From Simplicispira hankyongi (lineage in GTDB: Bacteria; Pseudomonadota; Gammaproteobacteria; Burkholderiales; Burkholderiaceae_C), in NCBI RefSeq assembly GCF_003570885.1, contig NZ_QXJC01000006.1, positions 16,457-80,456 of the forward strand: DNA of 64,000 nucleotides. The letters run 5' to 3'. Of this stretch, positions 36,241 to 46,476 are shown piece after piece. The translations under genes and the position numbers were made by a program. Below the pieces are notes generated by a model. The model ran no database searches, had not been told where the DNA came from, and worked only from the letters and a program-made list of their open reading frames with translations. How positions within the stretch are numbered: position 1 is the first letter of the stretch; each line of letters begins with the position of its first letter.

Positions 36241-36714
36241 ATGGGTTTGCTTGATTCGGTCTTGGGTTCGGTGATGAACGCGCAGTCGCAAGGCGAGCGT
36301 ACGGAAGGTGCCTTGGGCGCGCTGAGCGGTCTGGTGGCTCTGGCGGCCAACAATCCCCAGGTGGTGCACGCCGTCATGGGCATGCTGGCCGACGATGGCG
36401 GGCACGGTGGCCTGGGCGGCCTGGTGGCAAAATTTCAGCAAGCGGGGCTGGGCGATGTGGTGGCCTCGTGGTTGGGCACGGGCGCCAACCAGCCCGTGAC
36501 GGGCGACCAAGTCACGCAGGCACTGGGGCCCGATGCCGTATCGCAACTCGGTGCCCGGATGGGGCTGAACCCTGGCGAAGCGGCTTCCAGCCTGGCGCAG
36601 GTGCTGCCCGGCCTGGTTGACCATCTCACGCCCCAGGGCCAGGCCCCTGCAGGCGGCCTGGGCAATGCCAGTGATTTGATGGGAATGTTGGGTGGTTTGC
36701 TTCAAAGAGCATAG
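36241..36714 (+). CDS. YidB/DUF937 family protein
   Basis: A 157-aa soluble protein starting GLLDSVLGSVMN, with Gly/Leu-rich helical repeats and the YidB-like segment LGPDAVSQLGARMGLNPGEA (about residues 97-116) near the C-terminal DUF937 region. The cellular function is unknown. Preceded by AAGGAG at good spacing. Its TAG stop lies within copy 6 of the short repeat. Confidence 0.82.
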   Translation: MGLLDSVLGSVMNAQSQGERTEGALGALSGLVALAANNPQVVHAVMGMLADDGGHGGLGGLVAKFQQAGLGDVVASWLGTGANQPVTGDQVTQALGPDAVSQLGARMGLNPGEAASSLAQVLPGLVDHLTPQGQAPAGGLGNASDLMGMLGGLLQRA

Positions 36715-36753
36715 CTGTTGGCGCTTACCACATAAGCGCTAGAGCCGAATTTC
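36710..36753. repeat. short palindromic repeat, copy 6 (reverse); supplies a stop codon
   Basis: ATAGCTGTTGGCGCTTA, CCAC, ATAAGCGCTAGAGCC in reverse orientation. The TAG of the DUF937 gene (36712-36714) is part of the conserved AGCTAT end of the repeat. Confidence 0.85.
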
Positions 36754-36792
36754 GCCGCAAAATATTTGCCTGGAGCGGCTTTGAACAGGCTC

Positions 36793-37644
36793 TTAGCGGC
36801 AGTGCACATCCAGCCATTGGCGCAGTACGGCAAATACCGGCGCTGCATCGCGCTCATTGAACAGCTCGTGGTACAGCCCCGCAAAGCATTGCGACTGCAC
36901 CACGGCCACTGGCGCTGCAGCCACAAAGGCGGCGCTGCCTGCAGGCCGCACCAGGCGGTCGGCGCCGGCCCAGAGCAGCAGGGTGGGCACGCTCCAGTGC
37001 GGCGCGCGTGCCAGCGTCGCTGGGCCAGCTTCGGCAATGAAGCGGCCCAGGCGCGCGCTGATGCGGTCGTGGCACAGCGGGTCGGCCTGGTAGGCGGCCA
37101 CCACGGCAGGGTCGTGCGACAGCGCCTGCACATCAAGCCCGTTGCCCACGCGCAAATTCGGCGCCAGGCGCGGCAGGGTTGCCAACAGCAGCTTTTGAAA
37201 CCCCGACAGCCCCGTATCGAGCGCCGGGGAAGAGAGCACCAGCGCGTCCACGGATCGCAGGTGCAGCGAGACAAAGCGTGCCGCCACCAGGCCGCCCAGG
37301 CTGTGGCCGAGCAGCACCAGCGGCTCGCCCGGTGCCATGCGCTTGCGCGTCGCGTCCACCAAATCGGCCAGATCGTCGAGCAGGCGGCTGTCGTGGTTCA
37401 GCCCGCCGCGCGGGCCGCTCGAGCGGCCATGGCCGTACTGGTCGTAGGCGCGTACGGCAAAGCCCCAGGCATTGAGGTGTTGCGCGACATGGCCGTAGCG
37501 GCCGGCGTGCTCACCAAGGCCGTGCACCAGCAGCACGGTGCCGCGGCGCGGGCTGCCTTCGGGCAGCGGCCAGTCGTAGAGCGCGAGGTTTTCGCCGTCG
37601 CTGGCGGTGAAGGGAAGCATCGTGGCGGCGGGAAAGTCGAACAT
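36793..37644 (-). CDS. alpha/beta hydrolase, monoacylglycerol-lipase-like
   Basis: A 283-aa Hydrolase_4-type enzyme. The oxyanion strand LLVHGLGEHAGRY (about residues 39-51), DQYGHGRSSGPRG, the nucleophile elbow LLGHSLGGLVAA (Ser near 114), a late Asp in LLWAGADRLVRP, and a C-terminal His in GLYHELFNE complete the triad. These match bacterial monoacylglycerol lipases/lysophospholipases. ATG 37644 gives the usual length. Confidence 0.86.
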   Translation of the reverse strand: MFDFPAATMLPFTASDGENLALYDWPLPEGSPRRGTVLLVHGLGEHAGRYGHVAQHLNAWGFAVRAYDQYGHGRSSGPRGGLNHDSRLLDDLADLVDATRKRMAPGEPLVLLGHSLGGLVAARFVSLHLRSVDALVLSSPALDTGLSGFQKLLLATLPRLAPNLRVGNGLDVQALSHDPAVVAAYQADPLCHDRISARLGRFIAEAGPATLARAPHWSVPTLLLWAGADRLVRPAGSAAFVAAAPVAVVQSQCFAGLYHELFNERDAAPVFAVLRQWLDVHCR

Positions 37645-37732
37645 GGGGGTCTTGCAAGCAGCGCAGGCTGGTCGTGTCGGCGACAGGGTTTCCGCATGAT
37701 AGGGGTTCTCGCCAATGCTGGCGCAGGCCCAA

Positions 37733-39193
37733 TCAGGGCATGGCGGCGATGACCTGCGCCACTGCAGCGGTGAGCCGCTTGGCGTAGGGCACATGCAGGA
37801 ATTCGTTTGGGCCGTGCGCATTGCTGCGCGGCCCGAGTACGCCGCAGACCATCATCTGCGCCTTGGGGAAGCCTTTGCTCAGCATGCCCATCAGCGGAAT
37901 CGTGCCGCCCTGGCCGATGTGGCCGCACGGTGCGCCGAAATGTGCCTGGCTGGCAGCGTTGAGCGCGTCTTCGAACCAGGGAGAGGTCTCGGGTGCGTTC
38001 CAGCCATTGGCGCCGCTGGCGCCCTGCCAGGTCACTTTGGCCTGGTAGGGGGCGTTGTCTTCCAGCAGGGCTTTCATGTCCTGCACGCACTGCGCGGCAT
38101 CCACCAGCGGGGGCAGACGCAGGCTGAGCTTGAAGGCCGTGTAGGGGCGCAGCACGTTGCCGGCGTCCTGCAAGGCGGGAAAGCCCTCGGCGCCGGTGAC
38201 GCTCAGCGTGGGCTCCCAGGTGCGCTTGAGCAGGGCCTGCACCGGGTCCTGCGTGGTCGGCAGGGCAAAGGCGGTGCTGCCGCCGCAGTCGTAGTGCGCC
38301 CAGGGAAAGCGCTGCGTGATCTCCTGGCCCAGAATGGCCGCCGTGGCGCGTGCCTGCGCCAGGCGCTCTGCGGGAACTTCGCAGTGAAAGCTCGCCGGCA
38401 GCAGCCGGCCGGTGGCGCTGTCTTCCAGCCGGTCAAGCACCTGGCGCATGACGCGAAACGAGGAGGGCACCAGACCCGAAGCGTCGCCCGAGTGCACGCC
38501 TTCGGTGAGGATCTCGACCTTGAGCGTGCCGGCCACCATGCCGCGCAGGCTGGTGGTGAGCCAGAGCTGGTCGTAATTGCCCGCGCCGGAGTCGAGGCAG
38601 ACCACCAGGGCGATGTCGCCAAGACGGGTTTTGAGGGCGTCGATGGTGGGCAGCAGGTCGCGCGAGCCGCTTTCTTCGCTGGTTTCTATCAAACCGACAA
38701 TACGCGGGTGCGGCACACCCTGGCGTTTGAGCTCCTGCACAGCCGCAATGCTGGCGTACACCGCGTAGCCGTCGTCTGCGCCGCCGCGCCCGTAGAGCTT
38801 GCCGTCCTCGTACTTGGGCGTCCAGGGGCCGAGGTCTGCACGCCAGCCGGAAAATTCGGGCTGCTTGTCCAGGTGGCCGTACATCAGCACGCTCTGGCCG
38901 GATGGCGCTTGCGTCGCCGCTACTTCAAAGAACAGCACCGGGGTACGCCCGGGCAGGCGCACGATTTCAAGCGCGAGTCCGTCGATTTTTTGCGCCAGCA
39001 CCCAATCGGCGGCATTGCGGACCACGGCATCGAGTAGGCCCTGCTGCTCCCAGTCGGGCGCGAACATGGGCGACTTGGCGGGAATGCGGATGTAGTCGGT
39101 GAGCTGGGGCAGGATGTGTTCGTCCCAGACCTGGCTGATGCGTTCCAGGGCCTGGGCGGGTTGCAGCTGGGCGGGGGCAATGCGGGCGTTCAT
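37733..39193 (-). CDS. M20 family metallopeptidase (dipeptidase-like)
   Basis: A 486-aa zinc peptidase. Metal ligands are visible: His in VLMYGHLDKQP (about residue 104), Asp in YGRGGADDGYA, Glu pair in IETSEESGSRDL, Asp in VVCLDSGAG, and a late His in NAHGPNEFLHV. The dimerisation domain with RGMVAGTLKVEILTEGVHSGD lies between. The motif set fits the M20 carnosinase/CNDP-like group, which cleaves dipeptides. Located 89 bp upstream (in reading direction) of the hydrolase gene; no clear operon. Confidence 0.88.
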   Translation of the reverse strand: MNARIAPAQLQPAQALERISQVWDEHILPQLTDYIRIPAKSPMFAPDWEQQGLLDAVVRNAADWVLAQKIDGLALEIVRLPGRTPVLFFEVAATQAPSGQSVLMYGHLDKQPEFSGWRADLGPWTPKYEDGKLYGRGGADDGYAVYASIAAVQELKRQGVPHPRIVGLIETSEESGSRDLLPTIDALKTRLGDIALVVCLDSGAGNYDQLWLTTSLRGMVAGTLKVEILTEGVHSGDASGLVPSSFRVMRQVLDRLEDSATGRLLPASFHCEVPAERLAQARATAAILGQEITQRFPWAHYDCGGSTAFALPTTQDPVQALLKRTWEPTLSVTGAEGFPALQDAGNVLRPYTAFKLSLRLPPLVDAAQCVQDMKALLEDNAPYQAKVTWQGASGANGWNAPETSPWFEDALNAASQAHFGAPCGHIGQGGTIPLMGMLSKGFPKAQMMVCGVLGPRSNAHGPNEFLHVPYAKRLTAAVAQVIAAMP

Positions 39194-39274
39194 GGCGGAC
39201 TCCTTCGGGGCGAGACAAGTCGCCCATTGCACCACAGGCGGGGCTCGCACGCTGCCGCGCGGCGTGCCGGCGTG

Positions 39275-40477
39275 CTATTGCAAGGTAGCGGGGAAGGTTT
39301 CCGGGTGGGGGCTGGCCGTGCCTGCGCGCGGCAGGACTGGGGTCGTTTCGACCCGGTTGCGTCCGGCATCTTTGGCGCGGTAGAGCGCGCGGTCGGCTGC
39401 GTGAATCAGCAAATCCCAGCTGTCGCCCGGCTCCAGGCGGCCGCCGAACACGCCAATGCTGATGGTCACGGTGATTCGCTGGCCGGAGTACGACGTGGCA
39501 TGCGCCGCGGCGGCGTTGCAAAGGTCTTGGGCCAGGCGCTGGACGCCGGCCAGCGAGGTGTCGGGGAGCACCACGAGGAACTCTTCACCGCCGTAGCGGC
39601 CGACGATATCCTGCGTGCGGATGCGTTGGCGAATCAGGCTCACAAGGCTGCGCAACACGGCGTCGCCTGCCAGATGGCCATGAATATCGTTGACGCGCTT
39701 GAAATGGTCGATATCGATCATCATCAGGGCCAAGGGCTCGCGCGTGCGGATGGCGCGGCCGATATCACGGTCCAGGGCTTCTATGATGGCGCGGCGATTG
39801 GCGGCCCCTGTCAGGGGGTCGGCCGCCGCCAGAAGGCGATTGGCCTCATCGGCGCGCTCTTTTGTCATGAAGATAAAACCGAGCGATGTCACCAGCAGCA
39901 CGATAAAGGTGCCAAAAAAAGTGAGTGTCTGGAGGGCTCCGGTTTGCAGCAGGCGATCCGCTCCCTGAGCGCCTGCACCGGCCGCGCGCAGTGCCATGAG
40001 CAGGGCTTCCACCGCCATCCCCGCCGTGACCAGGCGCGCGCCGCGGCCTACCGTTTCGTTCCGGCGCCGGTAGAGCGCCACTGCCACGGCACCGGCCTGC
40101 GCTGCGTACAGGGTGCCGCTCAAGATCACACGGGCGCTGTAGTTCTCCAGCAGCAAGGAAAGGCCCACGAGCAGCAGTGCAGGCGGTGCCATCAGTGCCA
40201 GCCAGCGGTGGTGCGCTCCGTAAAAGCGCCCCACCGCCGCAAGCAGCAGCGCCAAGGCCAGCGAGGTCAGCGCATTGCCCGCCAGGATCGACAGAGTCTG
40301 GTCCATTTGGCCGCGCAATGCGAGAAACAGATACCCCGCCGCATGGACGGCCAGGCCCCCGGCCCATAGCTGCAGCCCTTCGCGCCGCATGCCCCACCCC
40401 ACCACCACCATCACCGCCGCCATGGTCAGCGAGGCCAGCAGGATGGTGGCCATCAAGGTCGGAACATCTGCGTACAT
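39275..40477 (-). CDS. membrane-bound diguanylate cyclase (GGDEF)
   Basis: A 400-aa protein that would make cyclic di-GMP. About seven helices occupy residues 8-210, and a C-terminal GGDEF domain follows (about 220-385) with the active-site loop RYGGEEFLVV, MIDIDHFKRVND (Mg2+ Asp) and GHLAGDAVLR. There is no obvious RxxD inhibition site five residues before GGEEF (the segment is TQDIVGR). The N-terminus resembles no soluble sensor. A MITE lies just upstream of its start and could affect its promoter. Confidence 0.88.
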   Translation of the reverse strand: MYADVPTLMATILLASLTMAAVMVVVGWGMRREGLQLWAGGLAVHAAGYLFLALRGQMDQTLSILAGNALTSLALALLLAAVGRFYGAHHRWLALMAPPALLLVGLSLLLENYSARVILSGTLYAAQAGAVAVALYRRRNETVGRGARLVTAGMAVEALLMALRAAGAGAQGADRLLQTGALQTLTFFGTFIVLLVTSLGFIFMTKERADEANRLLAAADPLTGAANRRAIIEALDRDIGRAIRTREPLALMMIDIDHFKRVNDIHGHLAGDAVLRSLVSLIRQRIRTQDIVGRYGGEEFLVVLPDTSLAGVQRLAQDLCNAAAAHATSYSGQRITVTISIGVFGGRLEPGDSWDLLIHAADRALYRAKDAGRNRVETTPVLPRAGTASPHPETFPATLQ

Positions 40478-40506
40478 GAAGGAGAAAGGTGTGTCGGTCC
40501 AGGGCC

Positions 40507-40677
40507 TTAAGGACGTCTTGCATAACTCCTCGCGGCGTGCGATAGCACGGACTCGGGCGGTCTGCGTCGCTCCGTTTCACAGCCAATAGCCCCGGCTATG
40601 GGCTGTGAAACACGCCTGGCACCCCATCCCGATCCGCACTACACCCTCCCGCGTAGAGCGATGCAGAACATCCTTAA
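40507..40677. mobile_element. MITE copy A, 163 bp, IS5-like, with TTAA target duplication
   Basis: A palindromic element (40511-40673) flanked by TTAA at 40507-40510 and 40674-40677. Terminal repeats GGACGTCTTGCAT and (reverse complement) GGATGTTCTGCAT match at 10 of 13 positions, and the interior contains a CAATAGCCCCGGCTATGG core palindrome shared with copies B and C. It has no coding capacity. It fills the gap between the diguanylate cyclase and MCP genes. Confidence 0.75.
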
Positions 40678-40709
40678 GTATGGGGGACAAATTGCAAGGA
40701 CGTGGGGGC

Positions 40710-42719
40710 TCAGGCGGCGGTGTGTTCGGCCCCATGCGGGGCCAACAGCACGGGGTGCTGCGCAGGAGCCCCGAGGGCGCGGCCATCCCCTGGCGCATCA
40801 CCCAGCTTGAACACCTCTATGGCGCCTGCCAGGCGCTCTGCCTGGTCGCGCAGGCTTTGTGCAGCGGCAGCCGATTGCTCCACCAGCGCGGCGTTCTGCT
40901 GTGTCATCTGGTCGAGCTGGTTGACGGCCTGGTTGACCTGGCCAATGCCGTCGGACTGTTCAGACGCGGCCGCCGTGATTTCGCTGATGATGTCGCCCAC
41001 GCGCTGCACCGAGCCAACGATCTCGTCCATGGTGGTACCGGCGTTTTGCACCAGGCGCGCGCCCGATTCGACCTTGTCGACCGATGCGCCAATGAGCGCC
41101 TTGATTTCGCGCGCTGCTTCGGCCGAGCGGCCTGCGAGGCTGCGCACCTCGCTTGCCACCACCGCAAAGCCCCGGCCCTGCTCGCCGGCGCGTGCCGCCT
41201 CGACGGCAGCGTTGAGCGCCAGAATGTTGGTCTGGAAGGCAATGCCGTCGATCACGCTGATGATGTCGGCGATGCGGCGCGAGCTTTGGTTGATCTCTCC
41301 CATGGTGGTCACCACCTCGCCGACCACCTGGCCGCCGCGCGCCGCCACTTCCGCCGCAGAGCCCGCCAACTGGTTGGCCTGGTGCGCCGCGTCGGCCGAT
41401 TGGCGCACCGTGGCCGTGAGCTGTTCCATGCTTTGCGCGGTGGTCTGCAGGCTGCTGGCGGTCTGTTCGGTGCGTGCCGACAAGTCCTGGTTGCCGCTGG
41501 CAATCTCGGCGCTGGCGGTGGTGATGTTGTCAACGGCGGTGCGCACTTCCTGCAGCATTTGCAGATAGTGCAGGCGCATGCCATCGACCTCTTGCACCAG
41601 TGCGCCGATTTCATCGCGCTGATTGGTGTGGAAGGCTTGCGTCAAGTCGCCCTGGGCCACCAGCGTGACCGCCTGGGTCAGCTGGCGCAGGGGCCGGCTG
41701 ACACCGCGGCGCAGCATGGCGAACAGCCCGGCGCCCAGGAGCGCGACAGCAACGGCAATGAGACTCCAGACGGCGACCAGCACCGGGCGCTGGCTCGCCA
41801 TGGCTTCGGCGTCCGGCACTTCGGCGACCACCCACAGGCCATCGGGGCCGGTTTTGCGCAGCAGCGCCCAGGGATCTTTGTCGTCGTTCCCCAGCAGACT
41901 GGCGGCGTGGCGGACATAACCGTCCGGCGCGGCGGCGAGCGCTTCAAGCAGTGGGCCGGCCTGTGGGAAGGCTTCCAGCACCCGTTTTCCGCGTGCCGTG
42001 GGATGGGCGACAAACACCGCATCGCTGGGCTTGTCACGCGGGTCGATCACGTAGGTGCCGCCATGCGCGAAGAACTGCGTCTGGGCGACCTGCTTTTGCT
42101 GCATTTGTTCCATCACGCCGATGTCGTTGCCGATGAAGAGCAAGGCAATCGTCTTTTTGCCCGCGTCCTGCATCGGCAGGTAGTAGCCCATGTAGGGCTT
42201 GCCGGCCACCACGGTGCGCCCTGTCCAGGCCTTGCCCGCCAGGGCGGCCGTGAGGGCCGGGCCGGCCAGCGGGCTTGCCGTTTCCCGCGTGCCCTGTGCA
42301 TCCTTGACCGAGCTGGTGATGCTCGTGAACCCATTGCCCTTGCGCACGTACACCCTGGCAACGCCGCCGGTTTCGTTGGCAAAGCGATCCACCGAGCCGT
42401 GGTCGTCGTTGACGAGGGCGCCATAGCTGCGCAGCTCGCCGGTGGCTTCGTCCAGTGCCATGTTGGCGTCGAAGTAGCGCTGGAAGCCCTTCATGGTGCG
42501 CTGCACCAGTTCGCGGTTGGTGGCGTCGGCGGCGTTCAGCGCATTGGCCACGCTTTGCGTCGTGTCGGCCACGCTTTGCACCACCTGGGCGCGCGTGCTG
42601 CGCTCGGTCAGCACCGAAATGGCCAAGCCGACCAATACCAGCACGACAGTCACCAGCGCGATGGCCAGACCTGTCAGACGGCGGGCCACGGAACGGTTGT
42701 AGGCAGCAGGGGGTGCCAT
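40710..42719 (-). CDS. methyl-accepting chemotaxis protein with a Cache-like periplasmic domain
   Basis: A 669-aa chemoreceptor. Helix 1 (about residues 14-34), a large periplasmic domain (about 35-300) with dCache/Cache3-Cache2 features ([28 protein letters not shown]), helix 2 (about 303-323), a HAMP domain, and a signalling domain whose tip reads [20 protein letters not shown] with [12 protein letters not shown]. The ligand is probably a small organic acid or amino acid, but it cannot be told. No CheR pentapeptide is seen at the C-terminus. ATG 42719 is preceded by GAGGAGA. Confidence 0.9.
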   Translation of the reverse strand: MAPPAAYNRSVARRLTGLAIALVTVVLVLVGLAISVLTERSTRAQVVQSVADTTQSVANALNAADATNRELVQRTMKGFQRYFDANMALDEATGELRSYGALVNDDHGSVDRFANETGGVARVYVRKGNGFTSITSSVKDAQGTRETASPLAGPALTAALAGKAWTGRTVVAGKPYMGYYLPMQDAGKKTIALLFIGNDIGVMEQMQQKQVAQTQFFAHGGTYVIDPRDKPSDAVFVAHPTARGKRVLEAFPQAGPLLEALAAAPDGYVRHAASLLGNDDKDPWALLRKTGPDGLWVVAEVPDAEAMASQRPVLVAVWSLIAVAVALLGAGLFAMLRRGVSRPLRQLTQAVTLVAQGDLTQAFHTNQRDEIGALVQEVDGMRLHYLQMLQEVRTAVDNITTASAEIASGNQDLSARTEQTASSLQTTAQSMEQLTATVRQSADAAHQANQLAGSAAEVAARGGQVVGEVVTTMGEINQSSRRIADIISVIDGIAFQTNILALNAAVEAARAGEQGRGFAVVASEVRSLAGRSAEAAREIKALIGASVDKVESGARLVQNAGTTMDEIVGSVQRVGDIISEITAAASEQSDGIGQVNQAVNQLDQMTQQNAALVEQSAAAAQSLRDQAERLAGAIEVFKLGDAPGDGRALGAPAQHPVLLAPHGAEHTAA

Positions 42720-42866
42720 GGGAATCTCCTCGGGAAAAGGAGCAAGGGCGGCGCCAGCTCCGGGAAAACCCAATGTACGGCACGGCGACCGTTACATTAA
42801 TTCACGAATTCCCTTACGCAGTCTTGCGTAACGGCAGCTTTTCTCAGAGGGTGAAGGGCCGTCTGA

Positions 42867-43973
42867 TCAGCCCTGGTGGACCGGCACGCGCGGCGCCAGT
42901 GCGCACATCAACTCGTAGCCCACGGTCCCCGCTGCCTGCGCCACTTCGTCGATGGCCAGCACGGCGCCGCCCGATGCGCGGCCCCATAACGTGACTTCGG
43001 CGCCAAAGCCCGGTGCCAGGCCGGCGGCGAAGACAGGTTCCAGGTCTACCGTGACCATGTCCATGCTGACGCGCCCCACCAGCCGCGTGCGCACCCCCTC
43101 CACCAGCACCGGTGTGCCGGTGTCGGCGTGGCGCGGGTAGCCGTCGGCATAGCCGCAGGCGGCGACGCCAATGCGCATGGGCGCTTCGGCCCGAAAGCGC
43201 GAGCCGTAGCCGACGCTGTCGCCGGCCTGCAGGTGCTGCAGGCCAATGAGGCGTGTGGACAGCGTCATGGTGGGGGCCAGTTCCCAGGTGGCGGCACTGT
43301 GCTCGGGGAAGTCGGGCGCGCTGCCATAGAGCGCAATGCCGGCGCGCACCCAGTCGCCGCGCACACGCGCATCGCCTGCGTGGCGCAGGATGGCGGCGCT
43401 GTTGCAAACGCTGCGCTCGCCCGGCAGATCTTGCGTGGCGGCGCAAAACGCCTGCCACTGTTCGGCAATGCCGCGCGGGCCGTCGGCGTCGGAGAAATGC
43501 GTCATGTGCGAAATCTCGTCCACCTGCGTCAGCGCATTCAGGCGCGCCCAGGCGCTGCGGTAGCGCGCTGGCGCGAAGCCCAGCCGGTTCATGCCGGAAT
43601 TGAGCTTGAGGAAGACGCGCTGCGGTGCCTGTGTCTTGTGCGCCGCCAGCATGTCGATCTGCTCGTCGCAGTGCACCGCGTGCCAGAGTGAGAGGCGCGA
43701 GCACAGTTCCAGGTCGCGCGGCTCGAAGACGCCTTCGAGCAGCAGGATGGGGCCGCGCCAGCCCAGGTGCCGCACGCGCTCGGCCTCGGCAAGGTCAAGC
43801 AGGGCAAAACCGTCGGCGGCGCGCAGCGCCTCAAATACCCGCTCGATGCCATGGCCATAGGCGTTGGCTTTGACCACGGCCCACACCCGCGCGTCGGGCG
43901 CGGCGCGGCGTGCGCGCCCAAGATTGGCGGCGAGGGCGGCGGTGTGGATGTGGGCGCAAATGGGACGGGGCAT
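42867..43973 (-). CDS. alr: alanine racemase
   Basis: A 368-aa PLP enzyme that interconverts L- and D-alanine for peptidoglycan. The PLP lysine is in [13 protein letters not shown] (Lys about residue 34). The catalytic Tyr is in DSVGYGSRF (about 253), with [19 protein letters not shown] and [10 protein letters not shown] as further family marks. The start is taken at ATG 43973; an upstream ATG at 44006 would add 11 residues. Divergent from lplT, an arrangement I recall from other Comamonadaceae. Confidence 0.93.
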   Translation of the reverse strand: MPRPICAHIHTAALAANLGRARRAAPDARVWAVVKANAYGHGIERVFEALRAADGFALLDLAEAERVRHLGWRGPILLLEGVFEPRDLELCSRLSLWHAVHCDEQIDMLAAHKTQAPQRVFLKLNSGMNRLGFAPARYRSAWARLNALTQVDEISHMTHFSDADGPRGIAEQWQAFCAATQDLPGERSVCNSAAILRHAGDARVRGDWVRAGIALYGSAPDFPEHSAATWELAPTMTLSTRLIGLQHLQAGDSVGYGSRFRAEAPMRIGVAACGYADGYPRHADTGTPVLVEGVRTRLVGRVSMDMVTVDLEPVFAAGLAPGFGAEVTLWGRASGGAVLAIDEVAQAAGTVGYELMCALAPRVPVHQG

Positions 43974-44137
43974 GGCGGGCAGGCGCGAGGGTCTCGCAAA
44001 GGGCATGATTTTGGCACTCCTCCTGCCTCGGGCAGGGTCTTCATAACAAAAGGCTGCGTGATATAACCGCCGCTTCTTGCCAGGCGACCCGTTCACACTT
44101 GGTCATTCGACTGCCAGATGACCCTTTCAGCCATTCG

Positions 44138-45442
44138 ATGAAGCGCGGTTTCTACACCATCATGTCGGCGCAGTTTTTCAGCTCGCTGGCCGACAACGCA
44201 CTTTTCGTCGCCGCGGTGGAATTGCTGCGCGCCGGAGGTTCCCCAGAGTGGCAGCGTGCGGCCCTGGTGCCGATGTTCGCCCTGTTCTACGTGGTGCTGG
44301 CGCCGTTCGTGGGCGCCTTTGCCGATGCACTGCCCAAGGGATGGGTGATGTTCATCAGCAATGCCATCAAGATCGTCGGCTGCATCATGATGCTGTTCGG
44401 CTCGCACCCCCTGGTGGCGTACGCCGTGGTGGGGCTGGGCGCTGCAGCCTATTCGCCAGCCAAGTACGGCATCCTCACCGAGTTGTTGCCGACCTCGCAA
44501 CTCGTCAAGGCCAATGGCTGGATCGAGGGGCTCACGATTGCGTCCATCATTCTGGGTCTTCTGCTGGGCGGTCAGCTGGTCGGGCACAAGCTCTCGGGCC
44601 TGCTGCTGCAATTTGATTTGCCGCTGATCGACACCGGCGTGAACACGCCAGCCGAAGCGGCGATTGCGGCCTTGATTGCGGTGTACGCCGTTGCCGCGTG
44701 GTTCAACCTGCGCATTCCGCACACCGGTGTTGAAATGCGGCCCTTGCGCCGCACGGTGCAGTCGGGCGCACTGGCCAGCGCGCTCGCGCTGGTGCCCGAC
44801 TTCTGGTCGTGCAACGCGCGCCTCTGGCGCGACTGCCTGGGGCAGATCTCGCTCTCGACCACCACGCTGTTTTGGGGTGCGAGCAGCAATCTCAAGTTGA
44901 TCGTGCTGGTCTGGGCCGGGGTGGCGCTGGGCTACAGCACCACGCAGGCCTCGGCGCTGATTGGCGTGGTGGCCGTTGGGACGGCGGCGGGCGCGGTACT
45001 GGCCTCGATGCGCATGCGGCTGGAGTGCGCCACCCGCGTGATTCCCATGGGCATTGCCATGGGCGTTCTGCTGATCGTGATGATCTTCATCCACAGCATC
45101 TGGTTGGCCGTGCCTTTTCTGATCGTGCTGGGGGGGCTGGGTGGCTTTCTGGTGGTGCCCATGAATGCCCTGCTGCAGCACCGGGGCCACAACCTCATGG
45201 GCTCGGGGCGCTCGATTGCCGTGCAGAACTTCAACGAGCAGGCGGCGACGCTGGGAATGGGCGCGTTCTACAGCCTCTCCCTCAAACTTGGGCTGTCGGT
45301 GTTTGGTGCGATAGCGGTGTTCGGCCTTGTCGTGGCCGGCGCCATGTGGCTGATCCAGCGCTGGCACCAGTACAACTGCCGCCACCATACCGAAGAGCTG
45401 GAGCACCTGCTGCAGATTGCGCGCCAGGATACGCACGTTTGA
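44138..45442 (+). CDS. lplT: lysophospholipid transporter LplT
   Basis: A 434-aa MFS-type flippase for lysophospholipids at the inner membrane. Sequence features of LplT include the start KRGFYTIMSAQFFSSLADNA, FVGAFADALPKGWVM, AAAYSPAKYGILTELLP and LVKANGWIEGLTI, and the late GHNLMGSGRSIAVQNFNEQ (split across helices). ATG 44138 gives the canonical N-terminus. Divergent from alr. Confidence 0.9.
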   Translation: MKRGFYTIMSAQFFSSLADNALFVAAVELLRAGGSPEWQRAALVPMFALFYVVLAPFVGAFADALPKGWVMFISNAIKIVGCIMMLFGSHPLVAYAVVGLGAAAYSPAKYGILTELLPTSQLVKANGWIEGLTIASIILGLLLGGQLVGHKLSGLLLQFDLPLIDTGVNTPAEAAIAALIAVYAVAAWFNLRIPHTGVEMRPLRRTVQSGALASALALVPDFWSCNARLWRDCLGQISLSTTTLFWGASSNLKLIVLVWAGVALGYSTTQASALIGVVAVGTAAGAVLASMRMRLECATRVIPMGIAMGVLLIVMIFIHSIWLAVPFLIVLGGLGGFLVVPMNALLQHRGHNLMGSGRSIAVQNFNEQAATLGMGAFYSLSLKLGLSVFGAIAVFGLVVAGAMWLIQRWHQYNCRHHTEELEHLLQIARQDTHV

Positions 45443-45485
45443 CGCGTCCCGACCCTGCGCAGCGCAGGGGGCCAAGAAAACTATA

Positions 45486-45534
45486 ATTTTGATAGCTGTA
45501 TGCGCTTTACAGATAAGCGCTAGACCCATTTTTA
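45486..45534. repeat. short palindromic repeat, copy 7 (reverse)
   Basis: TTTTGATAGCTGTATGCGCT, TTACAG, ATAAGCGCTAGACCC, reverse orientation, 12 bp upstream of the EamA-family gene start and so possibly overlapping its leader. Confidence 0.8.
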
Positions 45535-45546
45535 TTTCATATTTTG

Positions 45547-46467
45547 ATGCCCCGCGCGCTGCCCGTTTTCGCCCTGCTGTTCAATGCCCTGGTCTGGGGC
45601 TGCTCCTGGTGGCCGCTGCGCACGCTCAACGCCGCCGGCCTGCACCCGCTGTGGGCCACGGCGCTGGTCTACCTGGCGGTTCTCATGGTGCTGGTGGTGG
45701 CGCTTCCCGCCAGCGCGCTGAGCTTTGTGCGCACGCCGAAACTGTGGCTGCTTGCCGCTGCAGCGGGGCTGACCAACATCTGCTTCAACTGGGCGGTGGC
45801 GCTGGGCGATGTGGTGCGTGTGGTGCTGCTGTTCTATCTGATGCCCGCCTGGTCGGTGCTGCTCGCCTGGTGGTTGCTGGATGAGCCGCCAACGCCGCTG
45901 GCGCTGCTGCGACTGCTGCTGGCCTTTGCCGGTGTGGCGCTGGTGGTGGTGCCGCCGGGCGCGCCGCTCTCCCGGCTGGCCAGCGGTCTCTCGGCCACCG
46001 ACGTGCTGGCGGTGGCGGGAGGGTTTTGCTTTGCGCTGACCAACGTCTTCCTGCGCCGCTTCAACCAGACGCCTGAGCGCGACCGCATGGTGGCCATGTT
46101 CAGTGGCGGTTTTGTCATGGCAACGGTCGGTGCCTGCGCCGCCACAGGGCTTGCGCTGGCCAGCGCACCGCCTGCGCCGGCGGCCGGCTGGCTGTGGGTG
46201 GCGGCCGGCCTGGCGCTGGCGTTCATGCTGGGCAACCTGGGCCTGCAGTACGGGGCCGCTCGCCTGGCCGCCGGCACCACGGCGCTGGTCATGCTCAGCG
46301 AAGTGCTGTTTGCCAGTGCCTCCTCCTGGCTGATGGGCGCCGCACAGTTGGCGCCGCGCATGCTGGCCGGCGGCGCGCTGATCGTGCTGGCAGCCTTGCT
46401 GGCGCTGCTGCCACGGCGCCGGCAGCAAGCAACGCGCGGCGCGGCTACCATGGACCATTCACCCTGA
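45547..46467 (+). CDS. EamA family (DMT superfamily) transporter
   Basis: A 306-aa protein with ten predicted helices in two homologous EamA halves (about residues 5-135 and 150-290). Half one has the typical FNALVWGCSWWPLRTL opening; half two ends with LMGAAQLAPRMLAGGALIVL. Such proteins export small metabolites such as amino acids, or are of unknown substrate. It lies 9 bp upstream of the glutathione peroxidase gene, so they may be co-transcribed. Confidence 0.85.
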   Translation: MPRALPVFALLFNALVWGCSWWPLRTLNAAGLHPLWATALVYLAVLMVLVVALPASALSFVRTPKLWLLAAAAGLTNICFNWAVALGDVVRVVLLFYLMPAWSVLLAWWLLDEPPTPLALLRLLLAFAGVALVVVPPGAPLSRLASGLSATDVLAVAGGFCFALTNVFLRRFNQTPERDRMVAMFSGGFVMATVGACAATGLALASAPPAPAAGWLWVAAGLALAFMLGNLGLQYGAARLAAGTTALVMLSEVLFASASSWLMGAAQLAPRMLAGGALIVLAALLALLPRRRQQATRGAATMDHSP

Positions 46468-46476
46468 GAGGACCCC

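Noticed and set aside
40507..40677. Functional insertion sequence or small RNA gene
   Set aside because: At 163 bp with no coding frame it cannot encode a transposase; the target duplications and two related copies fit a non-autonomous element. An RNA role cannot be judged without expression data.
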